A DNA stretch of 64,000 bases from Sphaerochaeta associata (GCF_022869165.1 NZ_CP094929.1:2418001-2482000), one strand, 5' to 3'; counted from the stretch's first letter, positions 35,318-45,096 are shown. Notes: a model not told the origin generated them from the letters alone. Numbers and translations: made by a program.

Positions 35318-36289
35318 CTATTCACTAAACTGTCGGGAATCGCTGAAGTACAAGGCTACATGTTCACCCCGCTTGAAAAGGTCGGCTTCACTTCCTGACA
35401 CGAACGCCTTCACAATACCGAACCGGGTCTGAACCACCATCTCAGTGTAGTGACCGAGCATCATGATGTTTCGAACCTGTCCTTCCAGGTCGCCGCCACC
35501 ACCCTTCTCAACCCTGATGTTCTCTGGACGCACGGCAGTATGCATTCCGGCCTGGGTTTCAATGAAATTCATCTCGCCTATGAAATCGGCGACATACCGA
35601 CTCGCAGGATGGTGATACACCTCATAAGGCGAGCCGATCTGCTCGATGCTCCCCTTGTTCATGACAACGGTGCTGTCGGATAAAGCCATGGCTTCTTCCT
35701 GGTCGTGGGTGACAAACACGACGGTTATATCGAGGTCAGTCTGGATTTTCCTCAGTTCTTCCCGCATCTGCATACGGATTTTTGCATCCAAGGCAGAGAA
35801 CGGCTCATCCAGAAGGAGAACCTCAGGCTTGAGAAGCAAGGAGCGCGCGATGGCAATACGTTGCTGCTGACCTCCAGACATCTGGTTGGGATACTTTTTC
35901 TCCGTACCAGGCATTTTGACCAGGTTCAATACATCCAATATGCGATCGGCAATCTCCGCCTTGGGGACCTTTCTCAACTTCAAGCCGAATGCAAGGTTGT
36001 CGAAGACCGTCATATGCGGCCATAGGTTGTAACTCTGGAAGACCATTGCCGTCGGCCGTTTCTCAGGAGGAAGGTCGGCGATATCCTTGCCATCGATGAG
36101 TATGGCTCCGGCATTGCACTCGAGAAAGCCTCCGATGGTTCGGAGAATGGTGGTCTTTCCGCAGCCCGACGGCCCGAGCAAAGTCATCAACTCACCTTGC
36201 CTGACCTTCAAATTGATATTTTTTACACCATCACCATTCTTATACAATTTTGTCATGTTCTGTATTTCGAGCTTTATTGTTTCATTCAT
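35318..36289 (-). CDS. ABC transporter ATPase (PotA/UgpC type)
   Basis: This encodes 323 residues. GPSGCGKTT (Walker A), MSGGQQQRIAIAR (signature), LLLDEPFSALD (Walker B) and VTHDQEEAMALSD (switch His) are all present, and a TOBE-like C-terminal domain follows. It powers the two permeases of the same operon. Start ATG after AAGGAGG. Confidence 0.92.
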   Translation of the reverse strand: MNETIKLEIQNMTKLYKNGDGVKNINLKVRQGELMTLLGPSGCGKTTILRTIGGFLECNAGAILIDGKDIADLPPEKRPTAMVFQSYNLWPHMTVFDNLAFGLKLRKVPKAEIADRILDVLNLVKMPGTEKKYPNQMSGGQQQRIAIARSLLLKPEVLLLDEPFSALDAKIRMQMREELRKIQTDLDITVVFVTHDQEEAMALSDSTVVMNKGSIEQIGSPYEVYHHPASRYVADFIGEMNFIETQAGMHTAVRPENIRVEKGGGGDLEGQVRNIMMLGHYTEMVVQTRFGIVKAFVSGSEADLFKRGEHVALYFSDSRQFSE

Positions 36290-36311
36290 TTCCCATACCT
36301 CCTTCGGGTTT

Positions 36312-37160
36312 TCAACCCATCTTGTAGCCTTTTGACATGGTCTCCGCCCCGATATACTTTCTCATGACAAGAATCAAGAGCAGGTTCGGCAGGATCAACA
36401 ACATGGAGAATACCGCCCCGGCGGTTGCCGGATAATCAAGAATGACTCCATACATTTCAACCATCATGGTTCGATAGGTGGGCAGTCCTACCATCAGTGT
36501 TCCAACGCTCTCACCCAGCGAGCCGATGAAGGCAAACATGCAGGCAACGGCAATCCCGGGCCAGGCCATCGGCAGGGTTACATAAAAGAATGTCCGAAGC
36601 GGCCCGGCACCGACATCCCTGGCAGCCTCCTCCTGTTGCACAGGTACGCTGCGGAAGGCTCCGGCAGGCAGCCAAATCATTTGCATCATGCTTCCAAGCA
36701 TATGGATGAGCAAAACACCCATGAACGAGCCCATCAGCCCCACCTTGTAATAGATGATGCCCATCGACGTATACATGCCGATCTTGGGAAATGCATTGCC
36801 TATCAGGAACGTAAACATGATCAATCTTCTACCGGTGAATTTGTACCGAGCCAGTACATAGGCGGCAGGCAGACATACCAAAAGAGACAGAATCACCGAA
36901 CAGATGGCAAATTGGAACGAGTAAAGCATGGATTTCACCAAGGCCGGTTGCTTGAGGACATACTGCCACCACTGAAGGCTCCAAGTCCTTGGAAGCACAT
37001 CGGGATACGTGTATTGCCCTGCGAAAGCAAGAACCAGGGTGTATAGCAAGGGGCCGTAAAACACCAGCAAAAATGAAAACAAGAGAATTACTTCCCAGAA
37101 TTTCTTTCTACCCAGGGTGTTGGAAATGTGTCGGGGGCTCAAAAAGGATAGTGAAGACAT
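36312..37160 (-). CDS. ABC transporter permease (MalG/PotC type)
   Basis: This encodes 282 residues with six membrane helices. The EAA loop is EEAARDVGAGPLRTFFYVTLP. The ATG at 37160 follows AAAGGAG; an upstream start six codons earlier is unlikely. With the other permease it forms the heterodimeric membrane channel. Confidence 0.88.
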   Translation of the reverse strand: MSSLSFLSPRHISNTLGRKKFWEVILLFSFLLVFYGPLLYTLVLAFAGQYTYPDVLPRTWSLQWWQYVLKQPALVKSMLYSFQFAICSVILSLLVCLPAAYVLARYKFTGRRLIMFTFLIGNAFPKIGMYTSMGIIYYKVGLMGSFMGVLLIHMLGSMMQMIWLPAGAFRSVPVQQEEAARDVGAGPLRTFFYVTLPMAWPGIAVACMFAFIGSLGESVGTLMVGLPTYRTMMVEMYGVILDYPATAGAVFSMLLILPNLLLILVMRKYIGAETMSKGYKMG

Positions 37161-37182
37161 CCAAGTTCTCCTTTGCACTATG

Positions 37183-37971
37183 CTAAGACGGTTGAGAAAG
37201 TACAGTCTGATGGGTTTGAAGCAGGCTCTGCACCATGGTTACTTGACGAGTGGTAACGTTTTCAAGATTGGACACAGAAAAAGAAAGCATTCGGTCCAAT
37301 GCATCACGGTCATCGACGGTCCAAACGGAAACGGAGAGACCCGCAGCCTGGAGTGCTGTGAAGTGCTCCTTGCCCAAATTGTGATACGGGAAGTTAATCA
37401 CCTTGATCCCGAGATGAAGAGCGAGCTCGACGACAGATGGCACATGATCCTCAAAATGCTTCATGTAGGTGCGGGTGAAAGCCCATGGGTCTGTCATTAA
37501 TCTGCTGAAGTCTCCCATCGAGAAAGGTCCTTTATGCAAGTACAGATACTTGAAAAGTTCCTCGATGTTCATAAACAAGGTCGCCCGGTCTGCAATACCG
37601 GGGTCATAGGATACTTGTTCGGGGGAAACGGAACCCGAAAGAATAAGACGGCTCTTGTCAAAGCCATACCGCTTGGCAAGGCCGAGCAACTCATACAGAT
37701 GCTCACGCTCCTTGACATCACAGTTGATCGAAAGTGATGTCGGACCAAGCAGTGCAAAAACACTCTCAAGCGATTGGTGAGCAGCATACTCCGATACCGA
37801 AAGCCTCTTGTCATGGGATATTCGAAGCACCCCGGCAGGGTCCATCCGAACATCCACTTCCACTGCATCGGCGCCGAGTTCGATGGCCCTCCGTACAGAT
37901 TCCATTGAATCTCTTTGTGTTCCTTCACACCCCGAATGTGCGGTTACCATGGGTACGGTCATTCTTGTCAC
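37183..37971 (-). CDS. glycerophosphodiester phosphodiesterase-like protein
   Basis: This encodes 262 residues of GDPD type: AHSGCEGTQRDSMESVRRAI, GADAVEVDVRMD, and RISHDKRLS give the conserved His, Glu, Asp and second His, but the usual HRG reads HSG and the ENT motif reads RDS. A divergent specificity is therefore likely. As the first gene of the ABC operon it suggests uptake and cleavage of a glycerophosphodiester or related phosphodiester (compare ugp operons with ugpQ). GTG at 37971 is 7 nt from a -10 box, so the start could be leaderless; ATGs at 37962 and 37950 are alternatives. Confidence 0.8.
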   Translation of the reverse strand: MTRMTVPMVTAHSGCEGTQRDSMESVRRAIELGADAVEVDVRMDPAGVLRISHDKRLSVSEYAAHQSLESVFALLGPTSLSINCDVKEREHLYELLGLAKRYGFDKSRLILSGSVSPEQVSYDPGIADRATLFMNIEELFKYLYLHKGPFSMGDFSRLMTDPWAFTRTYMKHFEDHVPSVVELALHLGIKVINFPYHNLGKEHFTALQAAGLSVSVWTVDDRDALDRMLSFSVSNLENVTTRQVTMVQSLLQTHQTVLSQPS

Positions 37972-37978
37972 AAGCCTC

Positions 37979-38083
37979 TCTTTATCAGCACTTTTTTAGT
38001 AATGCAACCGGTTTCATTTGTGCACATACAACAATTTGTCTAAATGAAACCGGTTGCATTTGTGCATAACGTAGCTATATACT
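37979..38083. promoter_or_regulatory. divergent promoters with two mirror-image LacI-type operators
   Basis: ATGCAACCGGTTTCAT (38002-38017) and its inverted copy ATGAAACCGGTTGCAT (38044-38059) have the central CCGG of LacI/GalR operators and are centred 42 bp apart. Each contains a TTGCAT -35 box: rightward TTGCAT (38054) with TATACT (38078-38083) at 18 bp for the regulator, and leftward TTGCAT (38002-38007) with TAAAGA (37979-37984) at 17 bp for the ABC operon. Binding at either site would block a promoter; looping between them is possible. Confidence 0.78.
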
Positions 38084-38146
38084 TAATGATAACAACACTG
38101 TTTTCGTGGGTTGTCAACAAAAAGATTTGTAAAGTGAGGTGAAAAG

Positions 38147-39241
38147 ATGATGAAGTTGGACGACATCGCAGCCCTTGCAAAAGTCTCCAAGACAACCGCT
38201 TCACGCGCACTTGCCGACTCCCCCCTCGTCAAAGAAGAAACCAAGGCATTAATCCGAGAGATCGCAAAAGCACACAACTACAAGCCCAACACATTGGCCA
38301 GTGCATTTGCCAGGAAAAAGTCAGGAATCATCGGTTTCTGTCTCTTGAACAAGGATCATCCTTCCTTCGGCCACCCCTTCTTCGGACCGGTACTCGATGG
38401 CGCGCTCGAACAGGCAAGAAAAGACAATTACCACATCATCCTCGCCGCCAATAAAGGAAGTGATTATGTGTTTGAGGAACCTTTCATGCAGGATTGCATA
38501 GAAGGAGTCGTTCTATCTTCCTTCGCACCGGCCAAGGCAGTGCAAGAGTTTAAAAAACGCGGTATACCCCAGGTGCTCATCAACGATGTCCTCAATACAG
38601 AGAACAACACGTTTATCATGGATGACAACTACGGTGGGGCATATCAATTGATGCAGCATCTCATGAAAGACAAGGGCCATTTTCGAATAGGATTCCTTAC
38701 CGACCGCCTGAGTCACACCAGTTATCTTCTCCGATACTTTGCATATATTGATGCACACAGGGATGCAGGCCTGCCAGTATATTCCAACGACAAGCTCCCC
38801 CTTTTCGACCTTGAAGGAGGTTTCTCGCTCAGCAGTGATTACTACCTGAAAAAGTATGGGTATGACGACATCCCCCGAATAGGATCTCCCATGGTGGTCG
38901 TCGGGGTCAAATCGGCGGCAGGGTATGAGGCGGTAAAACAGTTGATTGCAACAGGTGACCTGCCATCGGCAATCTTTGCTGTTTCGGATTCTCTTGCCAT
39001 CGGAGCCATCCATGCGCTGCAGGACGCAGGTCTTCGCGTACCCGAGGATGTCGCCGTCGTCGGCTACGATGACATCATCAGTTCGACCGCCGTGAGGCCG
39101 GCCCTGACGACTGTTCGGGTCAACCGAAAGGAAATCGGACGAACAGCGATACAAGAACTTGAGAAGCTCATCGAGAACCCCGAGCAGGAAACGAAAATCA
39201 TCTATATCAAGAACAATCTCATTGTCCGGAAAAGCTCCTGA
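38147..39241 (+). CDS. LacI-family transcriptional regulator
   Basis: This encodes 364 residues. The N-terminal LacI HTH is clear (LDDIAALAKVSKTTASRAL, hinge region PNTLASAFARKKSG), and a periplasmic-binding-like sensor domain follows (ending VAVVGYDDIISS). It most likely represses its own gene and the divergent ABC/phosphodiesterase operon through the paired CCGG operators, with a transported or hydrolysed product as inducer. Start ATG (or the next ATG) after GAGGTG. Confidence 0.92.
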   Translation: MMKLDDIAALAKVSKTTASRALADSPLVKEETKALIREIAKAHNYKPNTLASAFARKKSGIIGFCLLNKDHPSFGHPFFGPVLDGALEQARKDNYHIILAANKGSDYVFEEPFMQDCIEGVVLSSFAPAKAVQEFKKRGIPQVLINDVLNTENNTFIMDDNYGGAYQLMQHLMKDKGHFRIGFLTDRLSHTSYLLRYFAYIDAHRDAGLPVYSNDKLPLFDLEGGFSLSSDYYLKKYGYDDIPRIGSPMVVVGVKSAAGYEAVKQLIATGDLPSAIFAVSDSLAIGAIHALQDAGLRVPEDVAVVGYDDIISSTAVRPALTTVRVNRKEIGRTAIQELEKLIENPEQETKIIYIKNNLIVRKSS

Positions 39242-39432
39242 TTCATGGGACATTACTGATCACAAGAGCACAAGAATTCGTAATTGCTTGCACCCGTACC
39301 GTCCATTGAGTACACTTTCCTTGTATTGATCACCCAAAAGCCTGTTGCAACAAGGACTGCCAATGTCAAAATGTGCGTTCGGTGATGCGTATACCCTCTA
39401 TTACCTGCCCTCCCGGAGAAGGATAGCCTACT

Positions 39433-40635
39433 ATGGATGAGCTGATCAGCAACCTTCTGCGAGGCAGTGTTTCTTCTGTGATGTATGTCGTGCTTCTCTT
39501 TACGCTGACAAAGAGCAGATTCGGGCAAAAGACTACCATTCTCGTTGCCATCTTTGTGTTTGCAATCAATATGACCAGTACGCTCTGGTTCTATCTCTAT
39601 GGAGACCTGACGTCTCTCTCACGCTTCACCCTGCTCTTGTTCATTGTAATCGGGCTCGCCATGAAACCACTGACAAGGCAGAGCCTCATGCAGTGGAGCT
39701 TTACCTTTCTTACCAGCATCAACATCGCGATGATGATCATTTTCCTCAGCTTCATTTTGGGAAGACTTTTCCCCCAGCCCCAGTATGCCAACACCCTGCT
39801 TCGACTGGTGCTCTACCTCCTTGTAATTCTCCTGTTTCAGAGATTTTTACAACCCATGTACCAATCAATCGTCGACAACTGGCCGATTTTCTCCGCCTTG
39901 GTCATCTGCATTTTTCTGAACCTTTCCTATTACTTCTCTGTCACAACCAATATCAAGGACACGCTCGCAACCAACAAATGGCCGCTGCTGCTATTGGTCG
40001 GTCTGTCTATTGTTGCGTACGGAACCGTTTTCTACTCCATGAAAAAGTTCTTGACCATGCATGCTCTGGAAATTGAAAACATGAAAATCCAGAAAGAGAC
40101 AGGACGGCTGTACGAAGCTGCCCTGCAGATGGAAAAACATGCAAACTATGACATGCTGACAGGACTTCCCAACCGAAGATTCTTCTTTGAGCGATTGGAG
40201 CACATCGTCAAGCACAGTCAAGGCTCGCAAACGTTTGCAGTCCTCTATATCGATTTGGATGGCTTCAAGTCCATCAATGATACCTTTGGTCACCAACACG
40301 GGGACAAGGTCCTGATGGAGGTGGGAAATCGATTGTCTCACTGCATTCGTGAAACAGATTTTGTCGCCCGACTCGGGGGCGATGAATTTGCAGTAATCAC
40401 ATCCGACTTTGAAGGCCAATCCAAGGTAGAGCAATTTGCCAGGAGAGTACATGCAGTGCTCCAGGAAACCATCGACATCGACACATTCCCGTGCTCGGTA
40501 AATGCCTCCATTGGTGTTGCCATCCATCCCGATGCCGGCTCGGACAGCGAAACCCTGCTGCGAGCTGCCGATGCTGCGATGTATGAGGTCAAACGAACCG
40601 GCAAGGGTGGTATTAAAATATCGGCAGTAAAGTGA
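39433..40635 (+). CDS. membrane diguanylate cyclase (GGDEF)
   Basis: This encodes 400 residues. About 200 N-terminal residues form six or seven membrane helices. The C-terminal GGDEF domain has an intact active site (RLGGDEFAVI) and an RETD product-inhibition site five residues before it, so it should make cyclic di-GMP under feedback control. Sensor input unknown. Start ATG after GAAGGA. Confidence 0.9.
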   Translation: MDELISNLLRGSVSSVMYVVLLFTLTKSRFGQKTTILVAIFVFAINMTSTLWFYLYGDLTSLSRFTLLLFIVIGLAMKPLTRQSLMQWSFTFLTSINIAMMIIFLSFILGRLFPQPQYANTLLRLVLYLLVILLFQRFLQPMYQSIVDNWPIFSALVICIFLNLSYYFSVTTNIKDTLATNKWPLLLLVGLSIVAYGTVFYSMKKFLTMHALEIENMKIQKETGRLYEAALQMEKHANYDMLTGLPNRRFFFERLEHIVKHSQGSQTFAVLYIDLDGFKSINDTFGHQHGDKVLMEVGNRLSHCIRETDFVARLGGDEFAVITSDFEGQSKVEQFARRVHAVLQETIDIDTFPCSVNASIGVAIHPDAGSDSETLLRAADAAMYEVKRTGKGGIKISAVK

Positions 40636-40649
40636 AACAGCCAAACTAA

Positions 40650-41303
40650 TTACCATGAAATTCCGAACGCCAGTGAATACGGAGAAAACGAGGCTTCAAG
40701 GTCCTGCTTCCCTATCCTTGCATGCAGGAGGGGAATTCCAAGACCCACTGCAGTCCCGATCAAGGCCCCTGCAAGAACATCGGTCATGAAGTGACTGCCG
40801 CTTGCAACCCTGAGCAGAGCCGTCGCCGTGGCAAGCGTGTAGGAAACCACGGCCACCGGGACCTTCCACACCGAGTCAGGGTGGTAGGAGGCAAAGACCG
40901 AAGAGGCAAAAGCAGCACCGGCGAAGGCCATGGTAACATGGCCTGAAGGGAATGAATCATAGGCATCACCTTCGGTCACCTCGCGTAGGGGATAGTCATC
41001 GAAATACAGGAAAGGCCGGGCTCTGGGTATGCATAGCTTCCCAAGCTCCTTCAAACCGTAGGCGGCCAACATCGCCTGTGCATACATGACACCGATGGTC
41101 ACATATTCGCTTGCCGGCTCAGCAAGCAACAATGCAGGGGCCAGGACTGATGCAGCTACAAACAGGGTTCCTGCGGTATCCAGCGATTCCGAGTATGGAA
41201 GCATGACCGATCGATCGAAGGCATTCACCTTCGTCGATGGAGTTGCCTGGACCATTGCAGTGCATACCAAGAAGAGTCCCAAAAGAGCTGTGGCTTTTCT
41301 CAT
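40650..41303 (-). CDS. PAP2-family phosphatase
   Basis: This encodes 217 residues. A signal or anchor segment is followed by the three PAP2 motifs: KLCIPRARPF, SFPSGHVTM and SGSHFMTDVLAG. It probably removes phosphate from a lipid phosphate such as undecaprenyl pyrophosphate or phosphatidic acid at the membrane. Its ATG overlaps the stop of the preceding, frameshifted PAP2 gene. Confidence 0.9.
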   Translation of the reverse strand: MRKATALLGLFLVCTAMVQATPSTKVNAFDRSVMLPYSESLDTAGTLFVAASVLAPALLLAEPASEYVTIGVMYAQAMLAAYGLKELGKLCIPRARPFLYFDDYPLREVTEGDAYDSFPSGHVTMAFAGAAFASSVFASYHPDSVWKVPVAVVSYTLATATALLRVASGSHFMTDVLAGALIGTAVGLGIPLLHARIGKQDLEASFSPYSLAFGISW

Positions 41304-41931
41304 ACCCTGCCCCGCTTTGCAACCGCGGCTCTGAACAAAAATACAAGGGCGGAGCCCAAGAGAACGCCTCCAAGCACATCAGTAAACAATGAACCCCGCT
41401 GTAGAGCCTACCCAGCACGGTAATGAGCATGACCAGGATGGATAAACCTTGCAAAACGATTCTAAGGCGCTTGCTTGATACGAAGTGTTGGTATTCAATT
41501 GAGGCAGAGCCCATGATACACAGCACAATCATGGTATGGCTCGACGGGAAGGATGCCTCCAATTGCTTTGTGAGCAATAGGGGACGGTAGTTGATCACGA
41601 CTGTTTCAAACAACAGGTATAACACAATGACCAAAAGATAGAAGGCGCCCAGTATCAGGAATGAGACATCGACGTGCCCTTTGATCAGCTGCAGCAACCC
41701 CGCTGCAGCAAAACCGAAGGCGGTAAGCAAAGCGGCAACACCAAGCCAGTCGGTAATGACATACCAGGCAAGATGGGTTCCGATGAACTGATGCAGCAGG
41801 CCGTTGAATGTAGCCAGCCCCACTGATGACCCTTGTGGACCGATCGGCTGCACATCCACCCCTACCAGCAGAAAAACCAGAAGGAAAAACAACACCAAAA
41901 GAACAAATGCTCGCTGTACGTCTCGTTTCAT
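41300..41931 (-). pseudogene. PAP2-family phosphatase with a one-base frameshift
   Basis: From the ATG at 41931 (behind GGAGGTG) the frame encodes a multi-helix membrane protein with VINYRPLLL and SFPSSHTM. Near 41388, in the third motif SGVHWFTDVLGG, one G of the Trp codon is missing. If that base is restored, the frame continues through FTDVLGGVLLGSALVFLF to a TGA at 41300, which overlaps the next ATG by four bases exactly as expected for a coupled pair. As given, translation would run on into the next gene in a wrong frame. This is either a recent mutation or a sequencing error. Confidence 0.75.
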
Positions 41932-42012
41932 GTTCGCACCTCCGCTGTCCATTGTGCAGAACAGCGCTCGAGGTACCACAAACAGGGCTTTACAGCGACG
42001 ATACTTTGCGTA

Positions 42013-42609
42013 TCATTGACGTTTGATGAGCATAAAAACCTTGGAAAACACCAAACAGAGCAGGAAGGTTGCGGGATACGGCTGACGACTGCTGACAAGT
42101 ACAAGCAACAACACCAAACCCAAAACGAAGGAGAGAGTCCGAACTCTTATGCACCATTGAGGACCAAGATGCGACTGTACAGCGAGCTCAAAGACACCGA
42201 ACAAGGAAAGCAACCCAACCATCGTTATAAGCAAGGGCTGCAGAAACGAGGCAGTCGGTGAGAAGGAAAACAAAGCAACCGAACCGCCGTCTCCATTGGC
42301 AAAAAGGGGCAGGAACAACAACAGGACTGCTAAAAAGTCGAGGATTCCGAACAACAAAATCCTGCTTCGCCCTGCAGCTTGCTCAACTTCCGAGCGGGCA
42401 AGAAAGACCAGCTCGTTTGTGCTGAGCAGCTCATCCACCGAAAGAGAGAACAAGGCAGCCAACTGCTGCAGTGAGCCGAGGTTCGGAAGACCCCGTCCCG
42501 TCTCCCATTTGCTCACCGTTACCCTGGAAACATACACTCTCTCAGCCAGCTGCTCTTGGGTGAGGCCTAAAGAAATTCGACATGCTTTAAGTTTTTCATG
42601 AAACTGCAT
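42013..42609 (-). CDS. XRE-family HTH regulator with membrane helices
   Basis: This encodes 198 residues. The N-terminal 65 residues are a Cro/CI-type HTH (LGLTQEQLAERVYVSRVTVSKWE). The rest has three hydrophobic segments and a basic end. Such membrane-linked regulators often control the neighbouring genes; the PAP2 pair lies directly downstream on the same strand, 81 nt away. Confidence 0.85.
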   Translation of the reverse strand: MQFHEKLKACRISLGLTQEQLAERVYVSRVTVSKWETGRGLPNLGSLQQLAALFSLSVDELLSTNELVFLARSEVEQAAGRSRILLFGILDFLAVLLLFLPLFANGDGGSVALFSFSPTASFLQPLLITMVGLLSLFGVFELAVQSHLGPQWCIRVRTLSFVLGLVLLLVLVSSRQPYPATFLLCLVFSKVFMLIKRQ

Positions 42610-42739
42610 GCTATCCGGTCCTTTTCATTATGGTTGTATGTCACTATACCATACAAAGAATGCTTAGGCGAATGAGTAATACTCCCTTGCATTGTAGGTG
42701 TGTTCACCGTAGTGTAGGAAGAAGAGGTTTGCAATATCG

Positions 42740-43825
42740 ATGAGAAATAAAAACAAACGTGTGGGAAGAAAACGCTGGCTCATTGTATTGGGCTTGGTAG
42801 TGCTTATTTTCATCCTCGTCTCCCTTGTTACGACGAAACTTGTCTACGATGCACAATTCCGCCGCCACGACCGTCCTGATGAGACAATTCATGCCAACCT
42901 GCGGTATATCGACATTGAGCGCGACTATCCTCGTTCGATTGTACACTTCACATCAGGGAAGAACACATTGCAAGGCTATTTCTATGGAGATCGGAGCGCT
43001 CGTGCCTTAATGGTTGTAGCCCACGGGCTTGGAGGAGGAGCGGACAGCTCCCTGAGCCAGATCAGGCACTTTGTCGATTCAGGTTTTTTGGTATTCGCCT
43101 ACGACTGCACCGGCAGCTATGACAGCGAAGGCTCGAGCACAAGGGGCTTTCCCCAATCGATCTTGGACCTGCATGCCGCCCTCGCTTATCTTGAAAGCCA
43201 ACCAAGCCTCGCTTCGCTGCCCCGATTGCTCTTCGGCCACAGCTGGGGCGGCTATGCCGTTGCTGCCGTACTTTCGTATGATCACGACATCAAGGCGATT
43301 GTCAGTGTCTCCGGGGCCAACTCGGCGATGGACATCATTATTGAACAAGCAAAACAGATGATGGGAAATTCGGCATACATCCAATACCCCTTTCTCTGGT
43401 TCTATCAGCGCATGCTGTTCGGCAAGGCGGCTTCCTTTGATGCAGTGTCGGCCATCAACACCGCGAACATACCGGTGCTCATCATCCATGGCATCGAGGA
43501 TGAGTTGGTTCCCTACGATGGCAGTGCCATCATCGCTTTCAAGGACGAGATATCCAATCCATACGTCAGGTACATCACGGCAACCCGTGAAGGGCGCAAC
43601 GGCCACAACAATCTCTTTCGCACCGATGAGGCTGTTACGTACGTGGAGCAGGTGAATAAGGAGTATCGAGCGCTCTATGACGCCTACGAAACCCAGATTC
43701 CCTATGAGGTGAAGCAGCGTTATTATGCTTCAATCGATCGTTTCAGGATTCATGCCCTACAGCCGAGTCTGATGCAGGAAATAGACGCCTTCCTCGATTC
43801 TGCAGTGGTGCAACCATACCCATAG
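42740..43825 (+). CDS. membrane-anchored alpha/beta hydrolase
   Basis: This encodes 361 residues. One membrane helix lies near residues 10-32, followed by an alpha/beta hydrolase core: VVAHGLGGGADS, nucleophile elbow LFGHSWGGYA, acid in LIIHGIEDELVP and a His in GRNGHNN. This is the lysophospholipase/esterase type, facing the outer side of the membrane. Substrate unknown. It is divergent from the XRE gene. Confidence 0.88.
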   Translation: MRNKNKRVGRKRWLIVLGLVVLIFILVSLVTTKLVYDAQFRRHDRPDETIHANLRYIDIERDYPRSIVHFTSGKNTLQGYFYGDRSARALMVVAHGLGGGADSSLSQIRHFVDSGFLVFAYDCTGSYDSEGSSTRGFPQSILDLHAALAYLESQPSLASLPRLLFGHSWGGYAVAAVLSYDHDIKAIVSVSGANSAMDIIIEQAKQMMGNSAYIQYPFLWFYQRMLFGKAASFDAVSAINTANIPVLIIHGIEDELVPYDGSAIIAFKDEISNPYVRYITATREGRNGHNNLFRTDEAVTYVEQVNKEYRALYDAYETQIPYEVKQRYYASIDRFRIHALQPSLMQEIDAFLDSAVVQPYP

Positions 43826-43869
43826 CATACATTTTCTTTGTGAATGTATGAAAAACAGGCAACTCGCAG

Positions 43870-43897
43870 TTGCATCGCAAATCAAATGCGATACAAT
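43870..43897 (+). promoter_or_regulatory. promoter of the acyltransferase gene
   Basis: TTGCAT (43870-43875) and TACAAT (43892-43897) are 16 bp apart. The spacer contains the inverted repeat TCGCA/TGCGA. This supports the ATG at 43925 rather than an earlier start. Confidence 0.6.
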
Positions 43898-43924
43898 GGC
43901 AAAAGCCACACGTTGGAGGTGCCC

Positions 43925-45061
43925 ATGATATCCGTTCAACCGATATCCTCAAAACATGATTGGAATTTATTCTTTGAATTTCCCAATACATTGTATAGGG
44001 ACAACCCCTGCTATGTACCAACCTTGCTGCTCGATGAACGGTGGAACTTCAACCCTAGAAAGAATCCTGCATTCGAATATTGTGAGACCATTGCATTTCT
44101 TGCCAAACAGGATGGAAAGGTTGTCGGGCGGGTCGCCGCCCTGATCAACCACAAGCTCAACAAGGCCAAGGAACAGGCATACATGCGGTTCACCCGTTAC
44201 GACGTCATCGACGACATCGAGGTCAGCCGCCTTCTCTTTGCGGCGGTCTTTGCCTGGGGCAGAGAGAAGGGAATGGATACCATCATCGGCCCCATCGGCT
44301 TTTCCGATTTGGACAAGCAGGGCTTGTTGGTTGACGGCTTCGACCAAATGGGGATGTTCATCACCTTGTACAACCACCCCTATTACCATGACCACCTGAC
44401 GCAACTGGGATTTGCCAAGGACATCGATTGGGTGGAGTACAAGGTGTTCGTTCCCAAAAAACCCGATCCCCGCATTGAAAGGATTTGTAAAATTGCACAG
44501 AAACGGCACGGGTATCGGCTGCTCTCCTTCTCCAAGAAGAAGGAGGTCATCCCCTACGCCCACCAGATGTTCCATATGTACAATGAGTCTTTTGCAAAGC
44601 TCTACGGGTTCTGCCCGCTCAGCGACGGACAGATCGATATGGCCATCAAGCAGTTCTTCAGTCTGGTGAGTCTGGACTATATTTTCGTTGTCGTCGACGC
44701 ACTGCAGTCGGTCATAGGTTTCGGCATCATGGTGCCATCGCTGTCAAAACCTCTGCGCGCTTCCCGCGGAAGGATTTTCCCCTTGGGATTCCTGCACATC
44801 CTCAAGGCCCTCAAAACTCACGAGGTGCTGGATATGTACCTCATTGCCGTCAAGCCGGAGTATTTCGGAAGGGGTGTCAATGCGATCATCATGCACGAAG
44901 GCATCAAACGCGCCATTGCAAACGGGGTTCTCTATGCGGAGACGGGTCCTGAGCTGGAGAACAACGACAATGTACAGACTCAGTGGAAGAGCTTTCACAC
45001 CGAGCAACACAAGCGTCGAAGGTGTTATATCCGTCCATTGACCGAAGAATCCGTGCAATGA
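43925..45061 (+). CDS. GNAT-like acyltransferase, unknown substrate
   Basis: This encodes 378 residues. The N-terminal half resembles large N-acetyltransferase-like proteins found in spirochaetes and Bacteroidetes (FLAKQDGKVVGRVAALINHKLN; TIIGPIGFSD; GFDQMGMF), and the C-terminal half has a second acyl-CoA-fold region (YLIAVKPEYFGRGVNAIIM). The start follows GGAGG and the promoter at 43870. Substrate unknown. Confidence 0.75.
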   Translation: MISVQPISSKHDWNLFFEFPNTLYRDNPCYVPTLLLDERWNFNPRKNPAFEYCETIAFLAKQDGKVVGRVAALINHKLNKAKEQAYMRFTRYDVIDDIEVSRLLFAAVFAWGREKGMDTIIGPIGFSDLDKQGLLVDGFDQMGMFITLYNHPYYHDHLTQLGFAKDIDWVEYKVFVPKKPDPRIERICKIAQKRHGYRLLSFSKKKEVIPYAHQMFHMYNESFAKLYGFCPLSDGQIDMAIKQFFSLVSLDYIFVVVDALQSVIGFGIMVPSLSKPLRASRGRIFPLGFLHILKALKTHEVLDMYLIAVKPEYFGRGVNAIIMHEGIKRAIANGVLYAETGPELENNDNVQTQWKSFHTEQHKRRRCYIRPLTEESVQ

Positions 45062-45096
45062 GATGCTAGGAATCACTATTTACTGAGAGTTTGTTT

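Noticed and set aside
38513-39253. 246-codon frame opposite the LacI regulator
   Set aside because: The sense-strand regulator is complete with all motifs; the antisense frame has none.
43827-43851. Hairpin CATACATT/AATGTATG after the membrane hydrolase as a terminator
   Set aside because: The stem is A+T-rich and followed by A, not T, on the plus strand, and no minus-strand gene would use it.
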